Shown here piece after piece: positions 1 to 5,897 of a stretch of DNA of 7,621 bases. This stretch comes from Lachnospiraceae bacterium (GTDB lineage Bacteria > Bacillota > Clostridia > Lachnospirales > Lachnospiraceae). Location: the NCBI GenBank assembly GCA_017476305.1, contig JAFVAA010000704.1, positions 1 through 7,621 of the forward strand. Direction: 5' to 3'. Within the stretch, counting starts at the first letter, position 1. Each line of letters starts with the position of its first letter. The notes under the pieces were generated by a model. The model did no database searches and was not told the origin of the DNA. It worked only from the letters and a program-made list of their open reading frames with translations. Made by a program: the position numbers and the translations under genes.

Positions 1-81
1 AGAGCAGCAGAGGTCATAATGGCAGGATGATTTATTTGAAGAGGAATGAGGACAAAGTGATACCGGCGGAGGAGGGAAAGG

Positions 82-255
82 ATGACGAAAAAGGAGTTAT
101 GCAGACAGATATCAGATGATTTGTTACAGGAGGACTTGCTGAATGAAGCGGATGTGTATGACATCGTGATGCTTCGAAGAGAAGTGGAGGATTTGCTCAG
201 CAGGCATCTGGAAGAATACACGTTGGTATGGAAGGGCGGAATTGTGGCTGAGTAA
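82..255 (+). CDS. Small hypothetical protein, 57 aa
   Basis: This is a short complete reading frame starting MTKKELCRQISDDLLQEDLL and ending in GGIVAE before TAA. The ATG is preceded by a strong purine-rich GGAGGAGGG ribosome binding site at 67-75 with good spacing, which is the main reason to accept so short a gene. The product is acidic and looks all-helical for residues 3-47, followed by a short hydrophobic tail (YTLVWKGGIV). There is no signal peptide, membrane segment or cysteine motif. I do not recognise the family. Its position just upstream of a repeat array and a SymE-like gene fits mobile-element accessory DNA, but gives no function. An upstream gene may end just before or slightly inside it, but too little of that is in the window to judge. 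Confidence 0.55.
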   Translation: MTKKELCRQISDDLLQEDLLNEADVYDIVMLRREVEDLLSRHLEEYTLVWKGGIVAE

Positions 256-291
256 ATGCTGAAAGTTGGAGTAGGGATTGATTGAAGAAGG

Positions 292-382
292 GAGCGTGAC
301 GATATGTGACGGTTGTGACGATATTTTACATAGCAGGGGTGGTAGTAAAAATACCGTCACCATCGTCACGACCGTCACGCTC
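292..382. repeat. Inverted array of six GTGACG hexamers
   Basis: Three GTGACG copies (296-301, 306-311, 315-320) face three CGTCAC copies (355-360, 364-369, 373-378). The spacing inside each arm is 9-10 bp, close to one helical turn. The outer ten bases on each side (292-301 and 373-382) are perfect reverse complements, so the whole block is an imperfect palindrome with a loop of about 34 nt. Phased copies on one face of the helix suggest iteron-like or operator-like protein binding. A long cruciform or RNA hairpin is the alternative. It lies between the 57-aa gene and the SymE-like gene. The minus-strand frame across it (repeated Val-Thr) is a by-product of the repeat. Confidence 0.75.
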
Positions 383-421
383 AACGAGAAATGAATTCAC
401 TCGTGTTTTGTAATCAAGTTG

Positions 422-435
422 GCGCTACTTAGCGC
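422..435. repeat. Small GC-rich hairpin upstream of the SymE-like gene
   Basis: GCGCT (422-426) and AGCGC (431-435) form a perfect 5-bp stem with a 4-nt loop ACTT, about 56 bp upstream of the next start codon. It has no T-tract, so it is not a standard terminator. It could be part of the leader of the SymE-like gene or a protein-binding site. The role is unknown. Confidence 0.35.
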
Positions 436-491
436 AGAGCCGATTCACAGATTTAGAAAAATATTGGAAACAGAAAGGATGGAGGGACGAA

Positions 492-701
492 ATGGAAGAG
501 AGAAAATTAAGCGTTTATAAAGGCAGTACGAAAGACTATGAACCAATTCCGAGGATCACGCTGCAGGGACATTGGCTGGAAGGATTGGGGTTCTCGATTG
601 GAGACAAATTGAATGTTGTATGTAGAGAAGGGGAACTAATAATTTCAAAATCTGACATAGAAAATGTTGCGGGTGACAGGACAGAAATGGTGAAGAGATA
701 A
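492..701 (+). CDS. SymE-family small protein (type I toxin-like), 69 aa
   Basis: The product matches the SymE domain pattern: a proline followed by an alternating hydrophobic strand (PIPRITLQGHWLEGLGF, residues 18-34), then the swapped-hairpin signature GFSIGDKLNVVCREGELIIS (33-52). SymE is an SOS-induced toxin of AbrB-like fold in Escherichia coli, held down by the antisense RNA SymR. Firmicutes mobile elements carry many short SymE-like proteins whose action is untested. The ATG at 492 has a GGAGGG site at 481-486 at suitable spacing. The protein is shorter than E. coli SymE (about 113 aa) and is nearly just the domain. In another frame the bases past its stop still read as a cysteine-rich peptide, so the C-terminus may have been changed by a frameshift. 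Family membership is fairly sure; toxicity is inferred. Confidence 0.8.
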   Translation: MEERKLSVYKGSTKDYEPIPRITLQGHWLEGLGFSIGDKLNVVCREGELIISKSDIENVAGDRTEMVKR

Positions 702-1024
702 AGGAACTTCAGAAGAAAAATAGTTGCCCGTATTGTTGATTAATCGGATGTGAAAATGGTTGTAATAGTCAGGCAAAAATGAATGCATAAAAAATCAAGG
801 AGTAAGAGCCGAAGCAGAAATGTTTTGGTTCTTATTTTCAGTGCTTGCTCACATCATCAAAAATAGACAAGTGCAAGCGGGAAATTGGCAAATATTTTTT
901 TAGGTTTGTGAATAGGCAGGATAGTAAAAAAGTATGAAGTAACAGTGTATTTTTCTCTCCCGCCAAGTAATAAGTTGTTTGAAAGTAATTCCCCAAAAAT
1001 GTGTAATGGATATGGAGAAAAAGA

Positions 1025-1091
1025 AGGACTTTGTATGTCCTGAAAAGCCACACCGAACGGTGTGTTCAAAAAATAGCAAAGCATATTTTTT
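1025..1091. repeat. Three consecutive hairpins
   Basis: Three inverted repeats follow one another. AGGAC/GTCCT (1025-1029 with 1037-1041) has a 7-nt loop. CACACCG/CGGTGTG (1049-1055 with 1058-1064) is an almost perfect 16-bp palindrome. An A/T-rich stem with a GC tip, AAAAAATAGC (1068-1077) against 1081-1091, has one bulged A and is flanked by A and T tracts. The last one could act as a weak two-way terminator. Their packing suggests folded RNA or single-stranded DNA. Confidence 0.55.
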
Positions 1092-1097
1092 CGGGGC

Positions 1098-1112
1098 TTG
1101 GGGTGTCCCCAA
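1098..1112. repeat. TTGGGG-TGT-CCCCAA hairpin
   Basis: A perfect 6-bp stem (1098-1103 with 1107-1112) with a 3-nt loop, lying two bases before the next, longer stem. A compact G-rich hairpin next to a second stem is a layout also seen at transfer origins of mobilisable elements. That reading is an inference from pattern only. Confidence 0.5.
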
Positions 1113-1113
1113 C

Positions 1114-1153
1114 CAACGCATGAAAATATCCGAAAGGATATTCTCATGCATTG
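1114..1153. repeat. Long hairpin with GAAA loop
   Basis: The arms 1114-1131 and 1136-1153 pair at 16 of 18 positions around the loop GAAA (1132-1135), which is closed by C-G. On the + strand this is a canonical GNRA tetraloop, with two A/C mismatches in the stem (1124/1143 and 1117/1150). If transcribed from the minus strand, both mismatches become G-U wobbles and the stem pairs completely. So pairing favours a minus-strand RNA while the loop favours a + strand RNA. The strand is therefore left open. It is the strongest secondary structure I see in the window. Confidence 0.65.
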
Positions 1154-1179
1154 CTGGCGGAAACGGTGAGAATATTTTT
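1138..1179 (+). terminator. Terminator-like stem that competes with the preceding hairpin
   Basis: ATATTCTCA (1138-1146) is perfectly complementary to TGAGAATAT (1167-1175), followed by a short T run (to 1179). The left arm is the same segment used as the right arm of the 1114-1153 hairpin, so the two stems exclude each other, as in attenuators. The stem is AT-rich and the T run short, so termination strength is doubtful. Confidence 0.35.
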
Positions 1180-1301
1180 GTAAGTGGGACGAAGGTGGAG
1201 ATTTGTTAGCTGAAATATCACAAGGCAGAATGCGGGAATATATCTAACAGAGAGCAGTAATGAATTTATGAATGCTGACGTGAAAAAATCATAAAAAGTT
1301 G

Positions 1302-1330
1302 TTGCATAATCCGAATTTTGATAATATAAT
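1302..1330 (+). promoter_or_regulatory. Near-consensus sigma-A promoter of the toxin-antitoxin operon
   Basis: The -35 box TTGCAT (1302-1307) and a perfect -10 box TATAAT (1325-1330) are separated by exactly 17 bp. Transcription would begin near 1337, about 50 nt before the antitoxin start. The leader contains an AATTAT/ATAATT inverted repeat (1341-1346 and 1363-1368) that could serve as an operator for autoregulation, which is common in toxin-antitoxin modules but is unproven here. This is the clearest promoter in the window. Confidence 0.75.
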
Positions 1331-1388
1331 GTAAATGGAGAATTATAGAATCAATTTTACACATAATTAGGAAGAGGAGGTGTTGGAT

Positions 1389-1583
1389 ATGGCAACTTCG
1401 AGTATTACAAAAAATTTTATCATTTCCGGCGAAGATCAAGTTGAAATGTTTGCCAATGCGATTGAAGAATCCTATCAGGAATCCCTTCACAGACCACCGG
1501 CACCGGATATGAAGATAACGTACCTTGACAGTGCAGAGGAAATAAAAAAATTTATGGAAAAAAGGAAAAGGACAAATGCTTAA
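1389..1583 (+). CDS. Antitoxin-like protein of a GNAT toxin-antitoxin module, 64 aa
   Basis: The protein begins MATSSITKNFIISGEDQVEM and ends in a lysine/arginine-rich tail (KKFMEKRKRTNA). Small proteins with this start commonly precede GNAT-family toxins in Lachnospiraceae, and I recognise the pair from that. The N-terminus (MATSSITKNFIISG) looks like the strand that opens many DNA-binding antitoxins, and the middle carries a helix (EQVEMF-type, residues 16-28). I chose ATG 1389 because GAGGAGG (1374-1380) sits 8 nt upstream. A GTG at 1380 in the same frame overlaps that site and is unlikely. The gene overlaps the toxin start by 8 nt (ATGCTTAA), giving translational coupling. Expected role: bind and neutralise the acetyltransferase and repress the promoter at 1302-1330. 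The role is inferred from context and family pairing. Confidence 0.75.
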   Translation: MATSSITKNFIISGEDQVEMFANAIEESYQESLHRPPAPDMKITYLDSAEEIKKFMEKRKRTNA

Positions 1584-2184
1584 TGACGTAACAGTCTTTA
1601 ATATTCGTAGATATTTGTCTGGCAATGATAAAATTCTCGGAGAGGAAGAGTTACATCAAATCCTCTCCGATTTTTCATGTGACAGGAATCCGGATGTAGA
1701 AAGATTCCTGAAGGAACAGGCAATTGAATTTACGAAGAAAAATCAGTCGGTAACATATTTGGTGTTCTCTAATATGGATGCGGAGCTGGTTGGGTATTTT
1801 ACGATTGCAGTCAAGCCGATCAATGTCAGTGCTTCCAAATTCAGCAAGACGATGAACCGGAAGATTGCAAGAGTAAGTGATTTGGATGAGAGAACAGATA
1901 CATATACTCTTTCAGCATATTTGATCGCTCAACTTGGAAAAAATTATAGGAATGGAGCGAATGAAAAAATCACCGGACAGCAGCTTCTTCAGGCGGCTGT
2001 TGATACGATAACGAAGCTACAATATATGGCTGGTGGAATGGTTGTTTTTCTGGAGGCGGAGGATAACCGGAAGCTGTTAAAGTTTTATGAGGAAGAGAAC
2101 GGATTTAAGAGGTTTGATTTACGTGAAGCAAAAGCGGGTACGGATGGTGCTCATACGTTAGTGCAGTTATTGAAGGTATTGTGA
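1576..2184 (+). CDS. GNAT-family N-acetyltransferase, probable type II toxin, 202 aa
   Basis: This matches the clostridial GNAT toxin family that follows the MATSSITK antitoxin. Shared landmarks include NPDVERFLKEQAIEFTKKNQS (about 38-58), the strand YLVFSNMDAELVGYFTIAVKP (61-81), SAYLIAQLGKNY (113-124) in the acetyl-CoA-binding region, and the FLEAEDNRKLLKFY...NGFKRF block (158-180) of GNAT motif B. Related toxins such as TacT and AtaT acetylate aminoacyl-tRNA and stop translation; whether this clade does so is an inference. The protein is full length for the family, with no break. Its start overlaps the antitoxin's end. The textbook RxxGxG phosphate-binding motif is not obvious and is replaced by the QLGKNY region, which is usual in this group. 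It is separated from the helicase gene by only 45 bp, with no terminator seen. Confidence 0.85.
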   Translation: MLNDVTVFNIRRYLSGNDKILGEEELHQILSDFSCDRNPDVERFLKEQAIEFTKKNQSVTYLVFSNMDAELVGYFTIAVKPINVSASKFSKTMNRKIARVSDLDERTDTYTLSAYLIAQLGKNYRNGANEKITGQQLLQAAVDTITKLQYMAGGMVVFLEAEDNRKLLKFYEEENGFKRFDLREAKAGTDGAHTLVQLLKVL

Positions 2185-2229
2185 TGGGGATACAGCGTTA
2201 ACAGTTATACACAGCAGGAGAAAGATAAA

Positions 2230-4494
2230 ATGGCAAAAGATTATATAGAAGTAAAATCGTTTGGAAGGATAACAGCCAAAAAGGGTGCAAATGCAAGAAT
2301 TCCATATGAACATCAAAAAGCAGCAATGGAAAGTCTTGACATCATAAATAAGAGCAAAAAATACAGCACCATGCTTGTTCTTCCCACCGGCGGGGGAAAA
2401 ACATACACTGCTTCTATGTGGCTTTTGAAAAATGCAATTGACCGAAAAAAGAAAATCTTATGGATTGCGCACCGGCAAATGCTTCTTGAGCAGGCGGCAG
2501 AATCCTTTCAGAAATATGCATATTCCGAACTGATTCCACATATCCCTTCTTTTCAGTATCGTATTGTGTCTGGGGCGTCCAACTATGACCGGACAATTGA
2601 TATTCAGGCTTCGGATGATTTGTTGATTATCAGCAAAGACAGTTTAGGCAGAAATCTAAGCTGCCTGGATCAGTGGCTGGATGGTGAGAAGGAGATTTTT
2701 CTCGTGATAGATGAGGCGCATCATTCCACTGCGAAAACATACCGTAAGGTGATTGAGTACATAAAAGAACAGGTGGAGGATGTCAAACTGATCGGGCTGA
2801 CAGCGACACCTTTTCGCACTGCCGATGAAGAACAGGGGCTTTTGGCAAAAATCTATGAGGATGGAGTGCGGAATGGAAAGGCTGTTCATGGGAATATCGG
2901 CATTTCCTATCAAATCGGACTGAAAGAACTGATTAGTCGCCGTATTTTGTCCAAGCCAATTTTTGAGAGCTATTATACGGACGAAATGTATGGCGATACA
3001 TTGGGATTAAATGGTTGGGAGAGCATTCAGCGGTTGGATGTTCTGCCGGAGGATATTGCAGGGCAGATGGCGGACAGCGCGGCAAGAAATAAATTGATCG
3101 TAAACACCTATAAGACCAAGGAAAAGGAGTATGGGCAGACAATTGTGTTTGCGGTGAATGTCGTACATGCCATTCATCTTAGCGCATTGTTTAACAAAGA
3201 GGGAATCAGGGCGGAGTTTGTCGTATCGGATGTGAAGGATTCGGTGACAGGAGTACGGATCAGCAGGGAAGAAAACGAAAGGAAATTGGAGGAGTACAGA
3301 ACAGGCAATGTAAAGGTTCTGGTCAATGTCAATATCTTGACGGAAGGTGTTGACTTGCCTCAGACGAAGACCGTATTTTTGGCGAGACCTACCGTTTCCA
3401 CGATACTGATGACACAGATGATTGGGCGTGCGCTTCGGGGAGAAGCAGCGGGAGGAACGTCATCTGCCTATATTGTTTCGTTTATCGATCATTGGAATGA
3501 ACATATCGCATGGGTGAATCCGGACAGCCTTTTTGGCGGAAATAATGAATTTACAGATAATCCTTTGGAACATGTGCAGCATGAACTGAGGATGATTGCG
3601 ATTTCTAAAATTGAGGAGTTCGCTTCTGTGCTGGATGATTCTGTAGATACCAAAGTTTTGGAGAAAGTACCTTTTATCAAACGGATTCCTGTCGGCATGT
3701 ATGCATTCACCTATCTGGAAGAAAATGGTGCGGACTGTTCCTATCAGGTGATGGTCTATGACAGTACCAGAAAGGCATATGAGGAGTTGATGACTGCACT
3801 TCCTAAAGTGTTTGCCAGTTTTGAGTGTAATGAGGAATATCCCCCAGAAGAATTGTTGGAAGATATTGCGGAACAGTGCAGGGATACATTTTTCCTTGGG
3901 GAGATGGTGCCGCCATACGAGGAAAAGGATATCGTCAATATTTTGAAATACTATGCTCAATATGAAACCGCACCGAAGTTCTATCTGTTTGATGATATTG
4001 ACAGAAGCAAGTTAGATGTCGGTGCAATTGCGAAACATATTTGGGATGAGGATATGGGACAGCGGAAGAAAACGGAATATATCAATTCGCTTTGGGATCA
4101 TGCTGATGATAATCTGTTGCGGCTGTTCTTTGGACGAAAACTATATTTTTGGAGACAGCTCGATATTGAATTGACAAAACTGTCGAATCCGCATATCTAT
4201 GACGAGGAAGAGAATGTGCAGCATGGCATTCGAAAATTAGAGGAGCTGCCTTTGTTTGAAATAGGGAAAGTCAATCCAGAGCTGGAGAAAAAATTGCGTG
4301 ATGGTGCATTTGAGAAATCCAGGGATGTCCAAGGTAACTTTACCTGTGCCAGATGCGGACGAAAAGGGACAGACAGGATTTTCTTTCAGGTGGATCATAT
4401 CATACCGATGAATAAAGGCGGAAAAACGGTAGGAGAGAATTTACAGATACTTTGCAGAGAATGCAACGGGATAAAGGGTGATAAAATTGATTGA
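2230..4494 (+). CDS. DEAH-box superfamily 2 helicase with C-terminal HNH nuclease, 754 aa
   Basis: An ATP-dependent DNA translocase or helicase fused to a nuclease. Motifs in order: Q-like IPYEHQKAA (24-32), Walker A LPTGGGKT (51-58), motif Ia WIAHRQMLLEQ (78-88), DEAH (161-164), motif III GLTATPFR (189-196), motif V NILTEGVDLP (368-377), motif VI QMIGRALRG (396-404). This core resembles type III Res and type I HsdR motors. Residues about 440-690 are an unassigned helical region. The end is an HNH domain: CARC (706-709), VDHIIP with the likely general base H723, N737, and CRECN (742-746), with four cysteines for zinc. All key residues are present, so it should be active. The ATG at 2230 follows AGGAG (2216-2220). 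No methyltransferase or specificity gene is adjacent, so it is not a complete restriction system. A defence role is inferred from domain fusion and neighbours. Confidence 0.9.
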   Translation: MAKDYIEVKSFGRITAKKGANARIPYEHQKAAMESLDIINKSKKYSTMLVLPTGGGKTYTASMWLLKNAIDRKKKILWIAHRQMLLEQAAESFQKYAYSELIPHIPSFQYRIVSGASNYDRTIDIQASDDLLIISKDSLGRNLSCLDQWLDGEKEIFLVIDEAHHSTAKTYRKVIEYIKEQVEDVKLIGLTATPFRTADEEQGLLAKIYEDGVRNGKAVHGNIGISYQIGLKELISRRILSKPIFESYYTDEMYGDTLGLNGWESIQRLDVLPEDIAGQMADSAARNKLIVNTYKTKEKEYGQTIVFAVNVVHAIHLSALFNKEGIRAEFVVSDVKDSVTGVRISREENERKLEEYRTGNVKVLVNVNILTEGVDLPQTKTVFLARPTVSTILMTQMIGRALRGEAAGGTSSAYIVSFIDHWNEHIAWVNPDSLFGGNNEFTDNPLEHVQHELRMIAISKIEEFASVLDDSVDTKVLEKVPFIKRIPVGMYAFTYLEENGADCSYQVMVYDSTRKAYEELMTALPKVFASFECNEEYPPEELLEDIAEQCRDTFFLGEMVPPYEEKDIVNILKYYAQYETAPKFYLFDDIDRSKLDVGAIAKHIWDEDMGQRKKTEYINSLWDHADDNLLRLFFGRKLYFWRQLDIELTKLSNPHIYDEEENVQHGIRKLEELPLFEIGKVNPELEKKLRDGAFEKSRDVQGNFTCARCGRKGTDRIFFQVDHIIPMNKGGKTVGENLQILCRECNGIKGDKID

Positions 4495-5020
4495 GTTATA
4501 CTACGATTCCTTTGATCTTGCCTGTATCATTCACAGTCTGGATCTGGGAGAGAAGACAGCAGGAGCCTTGTTGGAGAAATTATGGAAAAAGGATAACTTA
4601 TGGCTGCATCCGGATTATCGGACGGATGAAAGGCAGTGGTACATGGATGTCCATTACTGGACTGATTATTTATGTGATAAACCGGTGATTGATAAAGAAT
4701 TTCCCGCTATTCAGAGAGATTTTAAGACTTTTGGGAAAGAAGTGGAAGACGCAACATTTCTTACGGATTATTTTGATATTGACCTGTTTTTCAAGATGAA
4801 ACGGCTACAGATTCTGTATTTAGATGGACAGGATTATGTGAGAATGAAGCTGCGGACGCTGCTTAAGGCGTATGGGTATAAAAGACGGACACCTGAGTTA
4901 GTGAGATATTTTCGGGAGTGCCTGTTGTTTTATCATATGCAGACCTATCTTCGGGGGAAGGAGGAATGTGATATTGGGGAGATTGGGCTGGATGAGATGG
5001 TTGTGATGAGGGTAACTTAA
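4487..5020 (+). CDS. Unknown partner gene of the helicase-HNH protein, 177 aa
   Basis: The family is not recognised. The reading frame overlaps the helicase's 3' end, so the two are very probably translated together. I prefer the TTG start at 4487 because AAAGGG (4473-4478) lies 8 nt upstream, giving an 8-nt overlap; a GTG at 4478 in the same frame would add three residues but overlaps that site. The protein is soluble-looking and probably helical. It is rich in aromatic residues (RQWYMDVHYWTDYL, 49-62), has an acidic TDYFDIDLFF segment (93-102), and a basic stretch from about 119 to 157 (VRMKLRTLLKAYGYKRR and following) that could contact nucleic acid. It has no catalytic motif that I can name. 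Context suggests a dedicated subunit, regulator or target-recognition factor for the helicase-nuclease. Confidence 0.8.
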   Translation: MIELYYDSFDLACIIHSLDLGEKTAGALLEKLWKKDNLWLHPDYRTDERQWYMDVHYWTDYLCDKPVIDKEFPAIQRDFKTFGKEVEDATFLTDYFDIDLFFKMKRLQILYLDGQDYVRMKLRTLLKAYGYKRRTPELVRYFRECLLFYHMQTYLRGKEECDIGEIGLDEMVVMRVT

Positions 5021-5130
5021 AGAAAGGTTTAATATAGAGTGTTTTCTATTGGCTGGAGTTTAAGGATTTTTTTTATTTAAGGAAACTACTGTTTTATATG
5101 CAGCAATTAAGTTTTGGGAGGAGATTAGTT

Positions 5131-5375
5131 ATGAATATTGAAGAACAGCATACTTTTGAAGCAGTGTTAAAAACTGGAATAAGTCTATTTCTTGGTGCGG
5201 GTTTTTCTGTATTGGCAAAAGATAAGCAGGGAAAAGATTTACCTTGTGCCTAGAAATTATTAGAGGAAATTAGGGAGAAATTTCCAAGAATAAAAGCTTT
5301 TAATGATTTGAGTAAAGTTAGCACAGTATTAGAAAAATCTATTGAAAAGGATAATTTAAAAAATTCAAGAAGGTT
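5131..5375 (+). pseudogene. SIR2-family NAD-binding protein, N-terminal remnant
   Basis: The frame opens with ATG 5131 after a strong GGGAGGAG site (5116-5123) and reads MNIEEQHTFEAVLKTG, then ISLFLGAGFSVLAKD. GAGFS (codons 22-26) is the NAD-binding signature of SIR2-like domains found in many anti-phage effectors that deplete NAD+. Codon 41 is an in-frame TAG (5251-5253). The frame continues beyond it with protein-like sequence (KLLEEIREKFPRIKAFNDLSKV) until about codon 75-80, where similarity to anything SIR2-like ends and an HsdR-like frame takes over. The gene is therefore broken twice, by a nonsense codon and by loss of everything downstream. Full-length relatives have several hundred residues. 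The 40-residue peptide could still be made but cannot be an enzyme. The right boundary is approximate (about 5350-5380). Confidence 0.75.
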
Positions 5376-5435
5376 AATAAAATTAAGGCAATTTCATTTT
5401 CTGAACGGCTGCAGGGAATTGTAAACGCATACAAT

Positions 5436-5858
5436 ATGCGTACCATGGAAGCAGCACAGGTTACAGATATTTTAAATGATGTGGCTGAGCAGATGATAAA
5501 CCTCATGTCAGAGTTGGTAGACGAAAAGGGTTCTTTTGAAAAACTGGGTATAGGGTACGAAGAAAAAGCATTTTATGATATTTTGATAGCAGTTGAAGAA
5601 AACTACGAATTTGAATACTCGGAGGAAGCTAATATCCGGCTTGCAAAAAAGATCCATGAGAAGGTCACAGACATTTCAAAATATCCGAATTGGGCAATAC
5701 GAAATGATACGAAAGCAAAACTGCAATCAGATATTATGATGTTATTGTGGGAGGATGGCTTCCCGCCGCTGCCCGATCAAGCCCACCCGGAAGACTATTT
5801 CAAGGTATATAATGATATTCTGGAGCAGTCGGAGAATTTTAAGAGGTATTTTGAGTGA
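5436..5858 (+). CDS. hsdR: Type I restriction R subunit, C-terminal fragment (truncated remnant)
   Basis: The 140 codons match the C-terminal helical domain of HsdR, the motor/nuclease subunit of type I restriction-modification complexes. Landmarks: NMRTMEA, DILNDVAEQM (11-20), SFEKLGIGYEEKAFYDIL (33-50), KYPNWAIRNDTKAKLQSDI (82-100), GFPP (108-111), and the terminal ILEQSENFKRYFE. HsdR-like sequence continues upstream of this ATG in the same frame (KAISFSERLQGIVNAY, from about 5376-5385), so the gene lost its 5' end instead of starting here. The nuclease and the helicase motor, normally about 700-900 residues, are absent, as are hsdM and hsdS. No ribosome binding site precedes 5436. It is a remnant joined to the SIR2 fragment. 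Restriction activity is not expected. This C-terminal region normally helps HsdR attach to the methyltransferase core. Confidence 0.85.
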   Translation: MRTMEAAQVTDILNDVAEQMINLMSELVDEKGSFEKLGIGYEEKAFYDILIAVEENYEFEYSEEANIRLAKKIHEKVTDISKYPNWAIRNDTKAKLQSDIMMLLWEDGFPPLPDQAHPEDYFKVYNDILEQSENFKRYFE

Positions 5859-5897
5859 TGGATTACTTGTAATAGAGGAGCTATAGTAAGGAGAGGA

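Larger units (their letters stand above)
702..1301. other. About 600-bp stretch with no convincing gene, hairpin-rich
   Basis: Only short frames are present. None has both a good ribosome binding site and a protein-like composition: the 76-codon + frame at 979-1209 and the overlapping minus frames all run through hairpins. The first part (702-1024) is AT-rich and holds only weak complementarities, such as GCTTGC at 843-848 with GCAAGC at 873-878. The second part (1025-1179) is a tight series of inverted repeats, listed separately. The likeliest explanations are a structured non-coding RNA or a mobilisation or transfer-origin type DNA site. No relaxase gene is in the window to support the latter. 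Confidence 0.5.

Noticed and set aside
3..119. Open frame from the window edge ending in TGA at 117-119 (…MIYLKRNEDKVIPAEEGKDD…), possible end of an upstream gene
   Set aside because: It overlaps the better supported 57-aa gene by 38 bp, and only about 38 codons are visible with no recognisable motif, so it cannot be told from chance.
124..384. Minus-strand frame with repeated Val-Thr at its N-terminus
   Set aside because: The repeat is produced by the GTGACG array, and the rest lies antisense to the 57-aa gene with no ribosome binding site.
820..903. 27-codon + frame MFWFLFSVLAHIIKN…
   Set aside because: The only AAGGAG lies about 18 nt upstream, too far, and nothing else supports coding; the hydrophobic start is expected from T-rich DNA.
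838..1151. Three overlapping minus-strand frames
   Set aside because: They are aromatic-rich, mutually overlapping, without start signals, and lie over the same hairpins.
979..1209. 76-codon + frame through the hairpin region
   Set aside because: It crosses all the inverted repeats, lacks a ribosome binding site and has no protein-like pattern; the region is better explained by DNA or RNA structure.
3460..3960. Minus-strand 166-codon frame
   Set aside because: It is antisense to the helicase gene, whose motifs are clear; composition is that of a shadow frame.
5049..5078. Possible promoter TTGGCT … TTATTT before the SIR2 remnant
   Set aside because: The -10 element is poor and the spacing 18 bp; too weak to list as a feature, although some promoter probably exists in 5021-5130.
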